A stretch of 64,000 nucleotides of DNA, taken from NCBI RefSeq assembly GCF_004006015.1, contig NZ_CP034766.1:3659719-3723718 (forward strand), read 5' to 3'. This DNA is from Rhodococcus sp. X156 (GTDB lineage: Bacteria > Actinomycetota > Actinomycetes > Mycobacteriales > Mycobacteriaceae). Within the stretch, counting starts at the first letter, position 1. Each line of letters opens with the position of its first letter. The notes under the pieces are model-generated. The model did no database searches. It was not told where the DNA came from and was given only the letters and a program-made list of their open reading frames with translations. A program made the position numbers and the translations under genes. Shown here in pieces: positions 1 to 8,933 of this stretch.

Positions 1-861
1 AGCGAGAACAACACCATCAAGATCGCCGACGTCGAGCCCACCGGGATCGTCGTGCAGCGCGGCCCGACGCTGGACGGCATCGGCCGCTACTACGCCGAGA
101 CCATCACCGAGTCCGACGCCGAGGCCGTCGACGTCGCGGCGGCGCTGCGCGAGGCCGAGGTCGACGTCCTGGTCTGCTACCTGCCGGTGGGCTCCGAGGC
201 CGCGGCCAAGCACTACGCCCAGGCCGCCATCGACGCAGGCGTGGCGTTCGTCAACGCCCTGCCGGTGTTCATCGCCTCTGACCCGGTGTGGGCGCAGAAG
301 TTCGTCGACGCCGGTGTGCCGATCGTGGGTGACGACATCAAGAGCCAGGTCGGCGCCACCATCACCCACCGCGTGCTCGCCAAGCTGTTCGAGGACCGCG
401 GCGTGCAGCTGGACCGCACCATGCAGCTCAACGTCGGCGGCAACATGGACTTCAAGAACATGCTCGAGCGCGACCGCCTGGAGTCCAAGAAGATCTCCAA
501 GACCCAGGCCGTCACCAGCAACCTGACCCGCGACATGGGCGCCAACAACGTCCACATCGGCCCGTCCGACTACGTGGCGTGGCTCGACGACCGCAAGTGG
601 GCCTACGTCCGCCTCGAGGGTCGCGCCTTCGGTGACGTGCCGCTGAGCCTGGAGTACAAGCTCGAGGTCTGGGACTCGCCCAACTCCGCCGGCATCATCA
701 TCGACGCCGTGCGCGCGGCCAAGATCGCCAAGGACCGCGGCGTGGGTGGCCCCGTCTTCGCCGCCGCCAGCTACCTGATGAAGTCGCCGCCGCGCCAGCT
801 GGCCGACGACGTCGCCCGCACCCAGCTGGAGGCGTTCATCGCCGGCGAGGGCGAGGCCTGA
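1..861 (+). CDS. ino1: Inositol-3-phosphate synthase (5' end outside window)
   Basis: This enzyme converts glucose 6-phosphate to 1L-myo-inositol 1-phosphate with NAD, the first step to phosphatidylinositol and mycothiol in actinobacteria. The reading frame is open from the first base, so the gene enters from the left. About 286 residues are visible and roughly the first 75-80, with the NAD-binding glycine motif, are missing compared with the usual length of about 360. The C-terminal part carries family blocks such as GNMDFKNM and [16 protein letters not shown]. The stop is TGA at 859-861, followed by a strong terminator-like hairpin, so transcription probably ends here. In M. tuberculosis ino1 lies a few genes from leuS, which also occurs in this window. 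Confidence 0.93.
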   Translation, partial: SENNTIKIADVEPTGIVVQRGPTLDGIGRYYAETITESDAEAVDVAAALREAEVDVLVCYLPVGSEAAAKHYAQAAIDAGVAFVNALPVFIASDPVWAQKFVDAGVPIVGDDIKSQVGATITHRVLAKLFEDRGVQLDRTMQLNVGGNMDFKNMLERDRLESKKISKTQAVTSNLTRDMGANNVHIGPSDYVAWLDDRKWAYVRLEGRAFGDVPLSLEYKLEVWDSPNSAGIIIDAVRAAKIAKDRGVGGPVFAAASYLMKSPPRQLADDVARTQLEAFIAGEGEA

Positions 862-895
862 GCCAGCCGGCTCCCACCTCCCCCCGCACCAGTGC

Positions 896-934
896 GCGCC
901 CGTCCCACCTCGGTGGGGCGGGCGCCGTGCTTTT
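896..934 (+). terminator. Rho-independent terminator after ino1
   Basis: A 14-bp stem (896-909 with 912-925, one T-G wobble) is separated by two bases and is followed by CGTGC and a TTTT run at 931-934. It sits 35 bases past the ino1 stop and fits an intrinsic terminator. Confidence 0.7.
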
Positions 935-985
935 CCCAAAGGTGTTGGTAACGAACGACTCTGGCGTAGGGAAAGATGACCGCCC

Positions 986-2488
986 ATGACCGATGAGGCC
1001 CCCGACCGCCCGAGCGTGCTGCAGCTGCTGGAGACCGTGGTCGACGACGGGACCTTCGAGTCCTGGGACCAGCCACTCGTCTCGGTGCCCGGCAGCACCA
1101 GCTACGACGCTGCCCTGACCAAGGCGCGCGAGCGCTCCGGGCTGGACGAGTCGGTGCTCACCGGCAAGGGGCTGGTGCGCGGGCGCCCCGTGGCGCTCAT
1201 CGGCTGCGACTTCAGCTTCCTGGCCGGCTCCATCGGGGTCGCCGCGGCCGAGCGCCTGGTCAGCGCCGTGGAGCGCGCCACCGCCGAGGGCCTGCCGCTG
1301 CTGGCCACCACCGCCTCCGGGGGCACCCGCATGCAGGAGGGCACCATCGCCTTCCTGCAGATGGTCAAGATCACCGCCGCCATCACCGCCCACAAGGCCG
1401 CCGGACTGCCCTACCTGGTCTACCTGCGTCACCCCACCACCGGTGGGGTGTTCGCCTCGTGGGGCTCGCTCGGCCACGTCACCATCGCCCAGCCGCAGGC
1501 CCTGGTCGGCTTCCTCGGCCCCCGGGTGTACGAGGCGCTCTACGACGCTCCCTTCCCCGAGGGCGTGCAGACGGCGGAGAACCTGCACCGCTGCGGCCTG
1601 CTGGACGGCGTGATCCCCGCCGAGGGCCTGGCCGGGCTGATCGACCGGGCGCTGGCGGTGCTGATGGCCCCGCGCCGCCTCGAGGTGCCCAGGGTGCCCG
1701 ACGAGGACCTGCCCGACGTCGAGGCGTGGGAGTCGGTCACCCGCTCCCGCGACGAGCGCCGGCCCGGGGTCCGGGCGCTGCTGCGCCACGCGGCCACCGA
1801 CGTGGTGCCCCTCAACGGCACCGGGGAGGGCGAGTCCGACCCGTCGCTGCTGCTGGCGCTGGCCCGCTTCAGCGGTGCTCCCTGCGTGGTGCTGGGCCAG
1901 GACCGGGCCCGCCAGACCACCGCCGACCCGCTGGGCCCGGCAGCGCTGCGCACCGCCCGCCGCGGCATGCGGCTGGCCGAGGAGCTGGGCCTGCCCCTGG
2001 TCACCGTGATCGACACCGCGGGGGCGGCGCTGTCGCCGGCGGCGGAGGAGGGCGGCCTGGCCGGGGAGATCGCCCGCTGCCTGGCCGACCTCATCACCAC
2101 TCGCTCGCCCACCGTGTCGGTGCTGCTGGGCCAGGGCAGCGGCGGCGCCGCGCTGGCCCTGCTGCCCGCCGACCGGGTGGTCGCCGCCCAGCACGGCTGG
2201 TTGTCCCCGCTGCCGCCGGAGGGGGCCAGCGCCATCGTGCACCGCACCGCGGAGAAGGCGCCGCAGATGGCCGCCGAGCAGGGGGTCCGCTCGGCCGACC
2301 TGGCCGCGGCCGGCATCGTGGACCGGATCGTGGTGGAGCACCCGGACGCGGCCGAGGAGAGCGAGGCGTTCTGCACCCGGATGGGGGCGACGCTGTCGCA
2401 GGAGCTGGCCGCGGTGCTGGGTGCGGGCACCGAGGAGCGACTGGCCGCCCGCTGGAAGCGCTACCGCACGCTGGGGCTGCCGGGCTGA
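986..2488 (+). CDS. Fused beta/alpha acyl-CoA carboxylase carboxyltransferase (AccD3-like)
   Basis: The 500-residue protein joins the two carboxyltransferase halves of acetyl-CoA carboxylase in one chain. The N-terminal half has the beta-type block SGGTRMQEGT (about residues 110-120). The C-terminal half has alpha-type blocks, VIDTAGAALSP (about 340) and GQGSGGAALALLPADRV (about 380). The four-cysteine zinc finger of E. coli AccD is absent. The length and one-chain layout match mycobacterial AccD3, whose substrate is unsettled. The ATG at 986 is preceded by AGGGAAAG at 968-975. The biotin carboxylase/carrier subunit is not in the window. An acyl-CoA synthetase follows on the same strand, which suggests fatty-acid metabolism. 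Confidence 0.85.
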   Translation: MTDEAPDRPSVLQLLETVVDDGTFESWDQPLVSVPGSTSYDAALTKARERSGLDESVLTGKGLVRGRPVALIGCDFSFLAGSIGVAAAERLVSAVERATAEGLPLLATTASGGTRMQEGTIAFLQMVKITAAITAHKAAGLPYLVYLRHPTTGGVFASWGSLGHVTIAQPQALVGFLGPRVYEALYDAPFPEGVQTAENLHRCGLLDGVIPAEGLAGLIDRALAVLMAPRRLEVPRVPDEDLPDVEAWESVTRSRDERRPGVRALLRHAATDVVPLNGTGEGESDPSLLLALARFSGAPCVVLGQDRARQTTADPLGPAALRTARRGMRLAEELGLPLVTVIDTAGAALSPAAEEGGLAGEIARCLADLITTRSPTVSVLLGQGSGGAALALLPADRVVAAQHGWLSPLPPEGASAIVHRTAEKAPQMAAEQGVRSADLAAAGIVDRIVVEHPDAAEESEAFCTRMGATLSQELAAVLGAGTEERLAARWKRYRTLGLPG

Positions 2489-2502
2489 CTGCCGCGAAGA
2501 CC

Positions 2503-2531
2503 TTGTGGTGACGCAGATCACCTTCTAGGTT
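2503..2531 (+). promoter_or_regulatory. Sigma70-type promoter for the acyl-CoA synthetase
   Basis: TTGTGG (2503-2508) and TAGGTT (2526-2531) are spaced 17 bases apart. The GTG start at 2539 lies seven bases past the -10, so the transcript would begin at the start codon and be leaderless. No ribosome binding site is visible, which agrees. Confidence 0.5.
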
Positions 2532-2538
2532 CAGCGAC

Positions 2539-4191
2539 GTGGCCCTCAACATCGCTGACCTCATCGAGCACTGCATCGACCTCGTCCCGGAGCGGGTGGC
2601 CCTGGAGTCAGGGGAGCGCTCCCGCACCTACGCCGAGCTGGAGGACCGCAGCAACCGGCTGGCCCACCACCTGCTGGCCCAGGGCGTGCAGCCCGGCGAC
2701 AAGGTCGGCCTGTACAGCCGCAACACCATCGAGTGCGTCGAGGCGATGGTGGCCATCTTCAAGGCCCGCGCGGTGATGGTGAACGTGAACTTCCGCTACG
2801 CCGAGCCCGAGCTGGAGTACCTGTTCACCAACTCCGACATGGTCGCGCTCATCCACGAGCGCCAGTACACCGACAAGGTCGCCGCGGTGGCCTCGCGCTG
2901 CCCCCGGCTGCGCAGCTTCGTCGCCGTCGAGGACGGCAGCAGCGCTGACCTGACCGCGCTCGGTGCGCTCGAGCTCGAGGCGGCGCTGGGGCAGGCCTCG
3001 CCCGAGCGCGACTTCGGCGAACGCTCCGGCGAGGACATCTACATGATCTACACCGGCGGCACCACGGGCATGCCCAAGGGCGTGATGTGGCGCCAGGAGG
3101 ACGTGTGGCGGGTGCTGGGCGGGGGCATCAGCTTCCTCACCGGCGAGCACCTGGCCGACGAGTGGGAACAGGCCCGCACCGGCGCGGAGAGCCCGCAGGC
3201 CACCCGCTTCCCCATCCCGCCGTTCATCCACGGCGGCTCGCAGTGGGCGGTGCTGCAGAGCCTGTTCACCGGCGGCAAGGCCGTGGTGTACCCGGACTTC
3301 GACGGGGAGCGCACCTGGCAGATCGTGGAGAAGCACCAGGTGAACGTCCTGTTCATCACCGGCGACGCGATGGCGCGACCGATGATGGACGGGTTGCTCT
3401 CCGGCCGCTACGACACCTCCTCGGTCGTGGCGCTGACCAGCACCGCGGCGCTGTTCTCACCCAGCGTCAAGCGGCAGTACCTCGAGGCCCTGCCCCACGC
3501 CTTCATCACCGACTCCATCGGCTCCTCCGAGACCGGGTTCAGCGGCATGGGCGTGGTCTCCGCCGACACCGCCGGGTCGGCGGGGCCGGTGGTCAAGATC
3601 GACTCCTCCACCCAGGTCCTGGACGAGCACGGGGTCCCGGTGCAGCCGGGCTCCGGGCAGATCGGCATGCTCGCCCGCAGCGGCTACCTCCCCCTGGGCT
3701 ACTACAACGACCCGGTGAAGACCGCCGAGACCTTCCGCGAGCTCAACGGCGTGCGCTACTCCATCCCCGGCGACTACGCCCGGGTGGAGGCCGACGGCAC
3801 GGTCACCATGCTCGGCCGCGGGTCGGTGTCCATCAACACCGGCGGCGAGAAGGTCTTCCCCGAGGAGGTGGAGGGCGCGCTGAAGTCGCACCCGGCGGTG
3901 CTGGACGCCCTGGTGGTGGGGGTTCCCGACGAGCGGATGGGCACCGCCGTGGCCGCGGTGGTCGCCCGCCGGCCCGGCGTCAGCGTCACCCTGGCCGAGC
4001 TGGACGCCCACGTGCGCACCATGATCGCCGGCTACAAGGTGCCCAGGGCGCTGTGGTTCGCCGACGAGATCCGCCGCTCACCCGCCGGCAAGCCCGACTA
4101 TCGGTGGGCCCGCACGCTGACCGAGGCCGACGAGTCCGCGCACCGCTCCGCCCCCGCCAGCCCCACCAGCGCGCACCGGGCGTCGAGCTGA
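2539..4191 (+). CDS. Acyl-CoA synthetase (FadD family)
   Basis: This ANL-superfamily enzyme of 550 residues would activate a fatty or steroid-type carboxylic acid to its CoA thioester via an acyl-AMP. The phosphate-binding motif YTGGTTGMPKGVMW lies near residues 173-186. The hinge region GDYARVEADGTVTMLGRGS and INTGGEKVFPEEVE follow near 415-450. The catalytic lysine is in RRSPAGKPDYRW near the C terminus. All core motifs look intact. The TGGTTGMPKGVMWRQED wording resembles the FadD19/FadD17-like branch used on sterol side chains in mycobacteria, but the substrate cannot be read from sequence alone. The GTG start at 2539 is probably leaderless. Confidence 0.88.
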   Translation: MALNIADLIEHCIDLVPERVALESGERSRTYAELEDRSNRLAHHLLAQGVQPGDKVGLYSRNTIECVEAMVAIFKARAVMVNVNFRYAEPELEYLFTNSDMVALIHERQYTDKVAAVASRCPRLRSFVAVEDGSSADLTALGALELEAALGQASPERDFGERSGEDIYMIYTGGTTGMPKGVMWRQEDVWRVLGGGISFLTGEHLADEWEQARTGAESPQATRFPIPPFIHGGSQWAVLQSLFTGGKAVVYPDFDGERTWQIVEKHQVNVLFITGDAMARPMMDGLLSGRYDTSSVVALTSTAALFSPSVKRQYLEALPHAFITDSIGSSETGFSGMGVVSADTAGSAGPVVKIDSSTQVLDEHGVPVQPGSGQIGMLARSGYLPLGYYNDPVKTAETFRELNGVRYSIPGDYARVEADGTVTMLGRGSVSINTGGEKVFPEEVEGALKSHPAVLDALVVGVPDERMGTAVAAVVARRPGVSVTLAELDAHVRTMIAGYKVPRALWFADEIRRSPAGKPDYRWARTLTEADESAHRSAPASPTSAHRASS

Positions 4192-4287
4192 CCAAGCGCG
4201 CCCGGTGGGCAGGCCTGGACGCCGCCCAGCCCGGCCCAGCACGTGCCGGCGTGGCCGGGCTCGGTGCTCCCGGCAAGTAACCCGTCG

Positions 4288-4317
4288 TTGACATGTGTGT
4301 CGGGGCCGCTCTAGCGT
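4288..4317 (+). promoter_or_regulatory. Sigma70-type promoter upstream of the MFS gene
   Basis: A consensus TTGACA (4288-4293) is followed after 18 bases by TAGCGT (4312-4317). The transcript would start about 50 bases before the MFS start codon and cover the MFS gene and the overlapping TetR gene. Confidence 0.5.
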
Positions 4318-4376
4318 GGGAGGTCAACGCTTGACGACCTGCGAGGCCTCTCGCGCCCCAGCCAGAACGGTGTCCC

Positions 4377-5854
4377 GTGCTCAGACCTCTGCCCAGCCGC
4401 ACCGGCCGGCCGTCCTGGACCATCCTGCTGGGCCTCGCCCTGGCCGGCATGACCGTCGCCATGCTGCAGACCCTGGTGGTCCCCATCCTCGGGCTGATGC
4501 AGTCCACGCTGGGCACCTCGGCCGGGGGCATCAGCTGGGTGGTCACCGCCAACCTGCTGGCCGCGGCGGTGATGACCCCGCTGCTCGGCCGCTACGGCGA
4601 CCAGCACGGCAAGCGCAAGGTGCTGCTGGGCTGCCTGGTGCTCATGCTCGCCGGGTCGCTGCTGGCCGCCACCACCACCTCGCTGGCGCTGCTGATCGTC
4701 GCCCGGGTGCTGCAGGGCGCGGCGGCGGGCATCTTTCCGCTGGCCATCAGCGTGCTGCGCGACGAGGTGGACGCCGACAAGCTGCCGACCAGCATGGCCG
4801 TGGTCAGCGCCACCCTGTCCATCGGCGGCGGCGCCGGACTGGTCGCGACCGGGCTGCTCACCACCGGTGGCGACAGCTACCACCGGGTGTTCTGGCTGGC
4901 CTTCGCCCTCTCCGCGGTGGCGCTGGTCGGGGTGTTCCTGCTGGTGCCCGACCCGCAGACCACCACGCGGGGGCGCACCGACGTGCTGGGCGCGCTCACC
5001 CTCGGTGCCACCCTCGCGCTGCTGCTGATGCCGCTGTCCCAGGGCAGCTCGTGGGGCTGGACCTCGCCGCTGACCATCGGGTGCCTGCTGGGCAGCGCGG
5101 TGATGGCCGCGGTGTGGGTGGCCGTGGAGCGGCGGGTCGACGACCCGCTGGTGGACATCGGCATGTTCGTGCACCGGCCGGTGCTGGCCACCAACATCGC
5201 CGGCATGCTGCTGGGGTTCGCCATGTTCGGCCAGTTCCTGGGCACCTCGAGCTTCGTGCAGGTCCCGGAGGGCCTCGCCGGGTACGGCTTCAGCGCCTCG
5301 GTGCTGCGCGCGTCGGTGGCCTACCTGCTGCCGGGTGCGCTGCTGGGGTGGTCGCCGCCCCGATCGGCGGACGGCTGGTGCACCGCTTCGGCGGCCGGGT
5401 GGTGCTCGCGGTGGGCACCGGCATCGGCACGGTCAGCTTCGCGTGGTTCGCCGCCTCGCACGAGCACCCCTGGGAGATCATCGTCGCGGGCATGCTGACC
5501 TCGGTGGCCGTGGCGCTGGCGTTCGCGGCGATGCCCGCGCTCATCGTGGCAGCCGTGCCGCAGACCCACACCGGCATCGCCAACGGCCTCAACTCCATCT
5601 CCCGCTCGGTGGGCAGCGCGATCGCCGGGGCTGCGGTGGCCACCATCCTCGCCGCCCGGCACGTGGCGGGCACCCCGGCCGGGGTGCCGGCCATCCCCGC
5701 GGAGAGCGGCTTCACCCTGGCGTTCGCGATCTCCGGGGTGTGCTGCGCGGTGGCCTGCGTGGTGGTGCTGGTGGGTCTGCCCCGCCCCACGGCCGCCGGC
5801 CCGCCGCCGGTGTACGCCCGCGCCGCGGCGGGAGCAGGACGCACCCCCCGATGA
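4377..5854 (+). pseudogene. MFS (DHA2-like) drug exporter, frameshifted
   Basis: The product would be a membrane exporter of about 492 residues with 12-14 helices and the motif GRYGDQHGKRK after helix 2. The frame that starts with GTG at 4377 reads well to LLPGALLG and then turns into nonsense at 5349. The coherent continuation (AAPIGGRLVHRFGG and the C-terminal helices) lies in another frame up to 5854. One extra G in the run of four at 5345-5348 would restore LLGVVAAPIGG. This is therefore either a recent single-base loss or a homopolymer sequencing error. The last codons overlap the TetR start in ATGA, the common arrangement of an exporter with its local repressor. Confidence 0.8.
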
Positions 5855-6441
5855 GCACCCACACCAGCACGCCGCCGCGACGACGCGACGCAGCGGCCAC
5901 CCGCGAGGAGCTGCTCACCGCCGCCCGGGCCCGGTTCGCCGAGCAGGGCTACGGCGGCACCACGCTGCGGCAGGTCGCCGGCGACGTCGGGGTGAACCCG
6001 GCACTGGTGATCCGCTACTTCGACAGCAAGGAGCGGCTCTTCGTCGAGGCGCTGGGTCCGCGACCGCACTTCGGCGACGTCACCGACGTGCCGCTGGACC
6101 GGCTCGGCCCGGAGCTGGTCCGGCGCGCCATCGTGGAGCTGCGGTCCGGGCAGAGTGGCGAGAGCCTGCTGGCGCTGCTGCACTCCCAGTCCACCGAGCT
6201 GGGGATGTCGCGGTTGCGGACGGTGATCGTGGAGGACTTCGCCGACGTGCTCGGTGCCCGCCTGCCCGGGGCTCAGGCCAGGGCCCGCGCGGTGCTGGTG
6301 GGCGCGCAGCTGCTGGGCCTGAGCCTGGTCACCGAGGTGTTCCGGCGGCCCGGGGACGCGCTGATGCCCATCGAGGAGGTGGTGGCGATGTACGGCCCCG
6401 CCGTCCAGGCCCTCATCGACCACACCGGACCGACCGGCTAG
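5851..6441 (+). CDS. TetR-family transcriptional regulator
   Basis: A DNA-binding repressor of 196 residues. The N-terminal helix-turn-helix spans about residues 15-62, with TLRQVAGDVGVNPALVIRYF and the typical end DSKERLFVEAL. The rest is the helical ligand-binding domain. The ATG at 5851 overlaps the stop of the MFS exporter by four bases, so the two are translationally coupled and the protein probably controls that exporter. Its stop TAG (6439-6441) overlaps the stop of the convergent argJ gene: the palindrome CTAG at 6438-6441 serves both strands. Confidence 0.85.
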   Translation: MSTHTSTPPRRRDAAATREELLTAARARFAEQGYGGTTLRQVAGDVGVNPALVIRYFDSKERLFVEALGPRPHFGDVTDVPLDRLGPELVRRAIVELRSGQSGESLLALLHSQSTELGMSRLRTVIVEDFADVLGARLPGAQARARAVLVGAQLLGLSLVTEVFRRPGDALMPIEEVVAMYGPAVQALIDHTGPTG

Positions 6442-7592
6442 GTGGTGTAGTCGGCGTTGATGTCGATGTAGCCGCGGGTGAGGTCACAGCCGTACACGGT
6501 GAAGCTGCCGTCCTCGATGCCCAGGCCCACCTCGATGGTGACGGTGTCCCCGCGCATCACCTCGCTGAGCTCCGCCAGCTGCGCCGCGTCGAGCAGGTGC
6601 GGGTACACGTGCTGCCCGCACAGCGACACGGTGACGTTGTCGGAGTCGATGTCCGTGTCGTCCTCGCACTTGCCGACGGCCATCACCACCCGCCCCCAGT
6701 TGGGGTCGGCGCCGTGCACCATCGTCTTCACCAGCGGCGAGTTCACGATCGACTTGGCCACCCGCTTGGCCTGGGCGTCGTCGCGGGCACCGGTCACCGT
6801 CACCTCGATCAGCTTGGACGAGCCCTCGCCGTCCCGGGCGATCATGGTGACCAGCTCCAGGGCCACGGCGTGCAGCGCGTCCTGCAGCTCGCCGCGGTCC
6901 ACCGGGCCGGCAGCACCGTTGGCGAACACGGCCGCGGTGTCGCTGGTGGAGGTGTCGGTGTCGATGCTCAGCGCGTTGAAGGTGGTGGCCACCACGGCGC
7001 GGAACACCTCGTCCAGCTCGGCAGCACCGATCTCGGCGTCGGTGAAGAAGAAGGTGAGCAGGGTGGCCATGTTCGGCTCGATCATCCCCACGCCCTTGGC
7101 CACCCCCAGGACGGTGGCGTCGCCGACGGTGCGGCTGACGATCTTGGGCACCGTGTCGGTGGTCATGATCGCGGTGGCGAAGTCGTCCCAGGTGGACGGC
7201 TGCGGTGGTGTGGGCCAGGCGGCGATGTTCCCGCGGATGGCGTCCATCGGGTAGGTCCGGCCGATGACGCCGGTGGAGGCCACCAGCAGCTGCTCGGCGT
7301 CGGCCTGCACGGCCTCGGCCACCAGCCGGCGGACCTCCATCGCGTCGGTCACGCCCTGCACCCCGGTGGCCACGTTGGCGTTGCGGGAGACCACCACCAC
7401 GCCCCGGGCGTCAGCCCCCACGGTCTTGCTCAGCAGCACGCTGGGGCCGGCGAAGCGCGAGCGGGTGTAGACGGCGCTGCACACGGTGTCGGTCTGGGAG
7501 ACGGCGACAGCGAGGTCGGCGCGGCCGTCGTTGCCCACCCCCACCTCTGCGGTGTGCACGTAGTAACCCTGGGGCCCCGGTGTCGCAGTCAT
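6438..7592 (-). CDS. argJ: ArgJ/OAT2-family glutamate/ornithine N-acetyltransferase
   Basis: This family moves an acetyl group between N-acetylornithine and glutamate in arginine synthesis. It matures by self-cleavage before a threonine, which becomes the nucleophile. The protein has 384 residues. The cleavage motif KGVGMIEPNMATLL puts the cut between Ala176 and Thr177. VASTGVIGR (about 104-112) forms the oxyanion region. No other arginine gene is nearby. The N-terminal blocks (SRNANVATG instead of the usual NSGNANACTG) look more like the OAT2 proteins of the clavulanic-acid type than the housekeeping ArgJ. I am sure of the family but less so that this is the arginine-pathway copy. Confidence 0.85.
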   Translation of the reverse strand: MTATPGPQGYYVHTAEVGVGNDGRADLAVAVSQTDTVCSAVYTRSRFAGPSVLLSKTVGADARGVVVVSRNANVATGVQGVTDAMEVRRLVAEAVQADAEQLLVASTGVIGRTYPMDAIRGNIAAWPTPPQPSTWDDFATAIMTTDTVPKIVSRTVGDATVLGVAKGVGMIEPNMATLLTFFFTDAEIGAAELDEVFRAVVATTFNALSIDTDTSTSDTAAVFANGAAGPVDRGELQDALHAVALELVTMIARDGEGSSKLIEVTVTGARDDAQAKRVAKSIVNSPLVKTMVHGADPNWGRVVMAVGKCEDDTDIDSDNVTVSLCGQHVYPHLLDAAQLAELSEVMRGDTVTIEVGLGIEDGSFTVYGCDLTRGYIDINADYTT

Positions 7593-7625
7593 GGTCCCAG
7601 TCTTGCAGTCGGGGCAGCCGGCCCG

Positions 7626-8408
7626 TCAGGCACTTCCGGCCAGCAGCGCCATGCCCACCCGCACCGGGTCGTCGGACATGGGCACGTGGCCGAGCCCAGG
7701 CAGCACCACCACCTTGGCCTGCGGGTAGCGGCGACGAGCAGCACGCACCTGGTGGACCGGCAGCAGCAGGTCACGGCGTCCCCACGCGATGGTCACCGGC
7801 ACCTCCGGGGCGGTCAGGTCCTCGTCCGGGAACCCCTGGTCCAGGATCTGGTCCACCACGCCGTTGCTCATCAGGGCGTGGGCGTCCGCCAGCGCGGCCG
7901 CCGGGTCCACCCGCCAGGGCTTGCCGAAGAACGGCGCCAGGCTCACCGAGCGCAGCAGCGGGTTGCGCAGCATCGCCGGCAGCCGCTCCCCGTTCGCCCG
8001 GGCCAGGCTCCGGGAGCCGCGGAAGACCACCTTGGTGAGCAGCCGGTCGGCGCGGCTGGTGCCGAAGCCGGCGGGCGACAGCGCCGTCGCCGAGGCGACG
8101 CGGCCGCGGGCGGCCAGCTGCAGCGCTACCCAGCCGCCCAGCGAGTTGCCCGCGACGTGCGGCCGCGCCTCGTCCGGGGCCAGCTCGTCGAGCATCCCGT
8201 CCACCGCGTCCAGGATCACCCTGTGCACGTCCTTGGTGCCCGGGGGCACCAGCGGGGAGTCGCCGTGGCCGGGCAGGTCGACGGTGACCACGCGACGACG
8301 CTGGACCAGCTCGGGCAGCACCGGGTCCCACGCCTGGCGACGGTGGGTCAACCCGTGCACCAGCACCAGGGTGGGGCCGCGACCGTGAACCTCGTAGGCA
8401 AGCTGCAT
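7626..8408 (-). CDS. Alpha/beta-fold hydrolase
   Basis: A 260-residue serine hydrolase. The oxyanion region is LVLVHGLTH near residue 15, the nucleophile elbow GNSLGGW near 85, the acid in WGRRDLLLP near 210 and the histidine in GLGHVPMSDDP near 240, so the triad looks complete. The reading frame continues far upstream, but ATG at 8408 is the first sensible start because conserved sequence begins within five residues of it. The substrate is unknown. It lies 33 bases from the argJ start on the same strand, so the two may be cotranscribed, and it is divergent from the guanidinium exporter. Confidence 0.82.
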   Translation of the reverse strand: MQLAYEVHGRGPTLVLVHGLTHRRQAWDPVLPELVQRRRVVTVDLPGHGDSPLVPPGTKDVHRVILDAVDGMLDELAPDEARPHVAGNSLGGWVALQLAARGRVASATALSPAGFGTSRADRLLTKVVFRGSRSLARANGERLPAMLRNPLLRSVSLAPFFGKPWRVDPAAALADAHALMSNGVVDQILDQGFPDEDLTAPEVPVTIAWGRRDLLLPVHQVRAARRRYPQAKVVVLPGLGHVPMSDDPVRVGMALLAGSA

Positions 8409-8536
8409 GAGCTCATCCTGCCTGGTCCAAACGTGCTGTGCGCCACGGCTCGCGCGGGTCCGGGCAGCGGGGTCGGGGAGCAGCTTGCCTCGGCTGTGAC
8501 ACCTGTGGGACAAAGGAGGCGGGTCCACCCGGCTCA

Positions 8537-8578
8537 CCGGACGAGCACCGCCGTACCCGGACAGCGACAAGACGGCGC
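8537..8578 (+). promoter_or_regulatory. Guanidine-III (ykkC-III) riboswitch
   Basis: The stretch closely follows the ykkC-III motif as I recall it from the Thermobifida fusca aptamer. It has CCGGACGAG, then CGCCGTACCCGG, then GACAAGACGGCGC. Helix P1 pairs CCGG 8537-8540 with 8557-8560. Helix P2 pairs CGCCGT 8549-8554 with ACGGCG 8572-8577 and closes an H-type pseudoknot. The conserved ACGAG and GACAAGACGG segments are unchanged. The GGAGG ribosome binding site of the exporter (8583-8587) starts five bases after the element, so guanidine would control access of the ribosome. This fits the downstream Gdx exporter. Confidence 0.88.
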
Positions 8579-8592
8579 GCATGGAGGTCGTG

Positions 8593-8907
8593 GTGTCCTG
8601 GCTCGTTCTCGTCCTGTCGGGCGTGCTGGAAGCGGTGTGGGCGTCGGCGCTGGGGCGCTCGGACGGCTTGACGCGGCCGGTGCCCACGATGGTGTTCGCG
8701 GTGGCGCTGGTGGCCAGCATGGGCGGGCTGGCGTACGCGCTGCGGGAGCTGCCGGTGGGCACGGGCTACGCGGTGTGGGTGGGCATCGGTGCGGTCCTCA
8801 CCGTGGCCTACGCGATGGCGACCGGCACCGAGGCGGCCTCGCCGATGCGGATCCTGCTGCTGCTGGGCATCGTGGGCTGCGTCATCGGGCTGCGCCTCAT
8901 CAGCTGA
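8593..8907 (+). CDS. gdx: Guanidinium exporter, SMR family (Gdx/SugE)
   Basis: A small multidrug-resistance-family membrane protein with four helices that exports guanidinium in exchange for protons as a dual-topology dimer. The conserved glutamate is in LSGVLEAVWA in helix 1, and LPVGTGYAVWVGIGA in helix 3 is typical of the Gdx branch. I chose GTG at 8593 because GGAGG at 8583-8587 has a five-base spacing, because the protein then begins like other Gdx proteins (MSWLVLVLSGVLEA), and because 104 residues is the usual length. The ATG at 8581 would add four residues and leave no ribosome binding site outside the riboswitch. The guanidine-III element just upstream supports the substrate. Confidence 0.9.
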   Translation: MSWLVLVLSGVLEAVWASALGRSDGLTRPVPTMVFAVALVASMGGLAYALRELPVGTGYAVWVGIGAVLTVAYAMATGTEAASPMRILLLLGIVGCVIGLRLIS

Positions 8908-8933
8908 CCCGGCCTCATCAGCTGAGCCACCCC

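Noticed and set aside
8581..8592. ATG 8581 as the start of gdx
   Set aside because: It would place the start codon between the riboswitch and the GGAGG site and leave no ribosome binding site; GTG 8593 fits spacing and family length.
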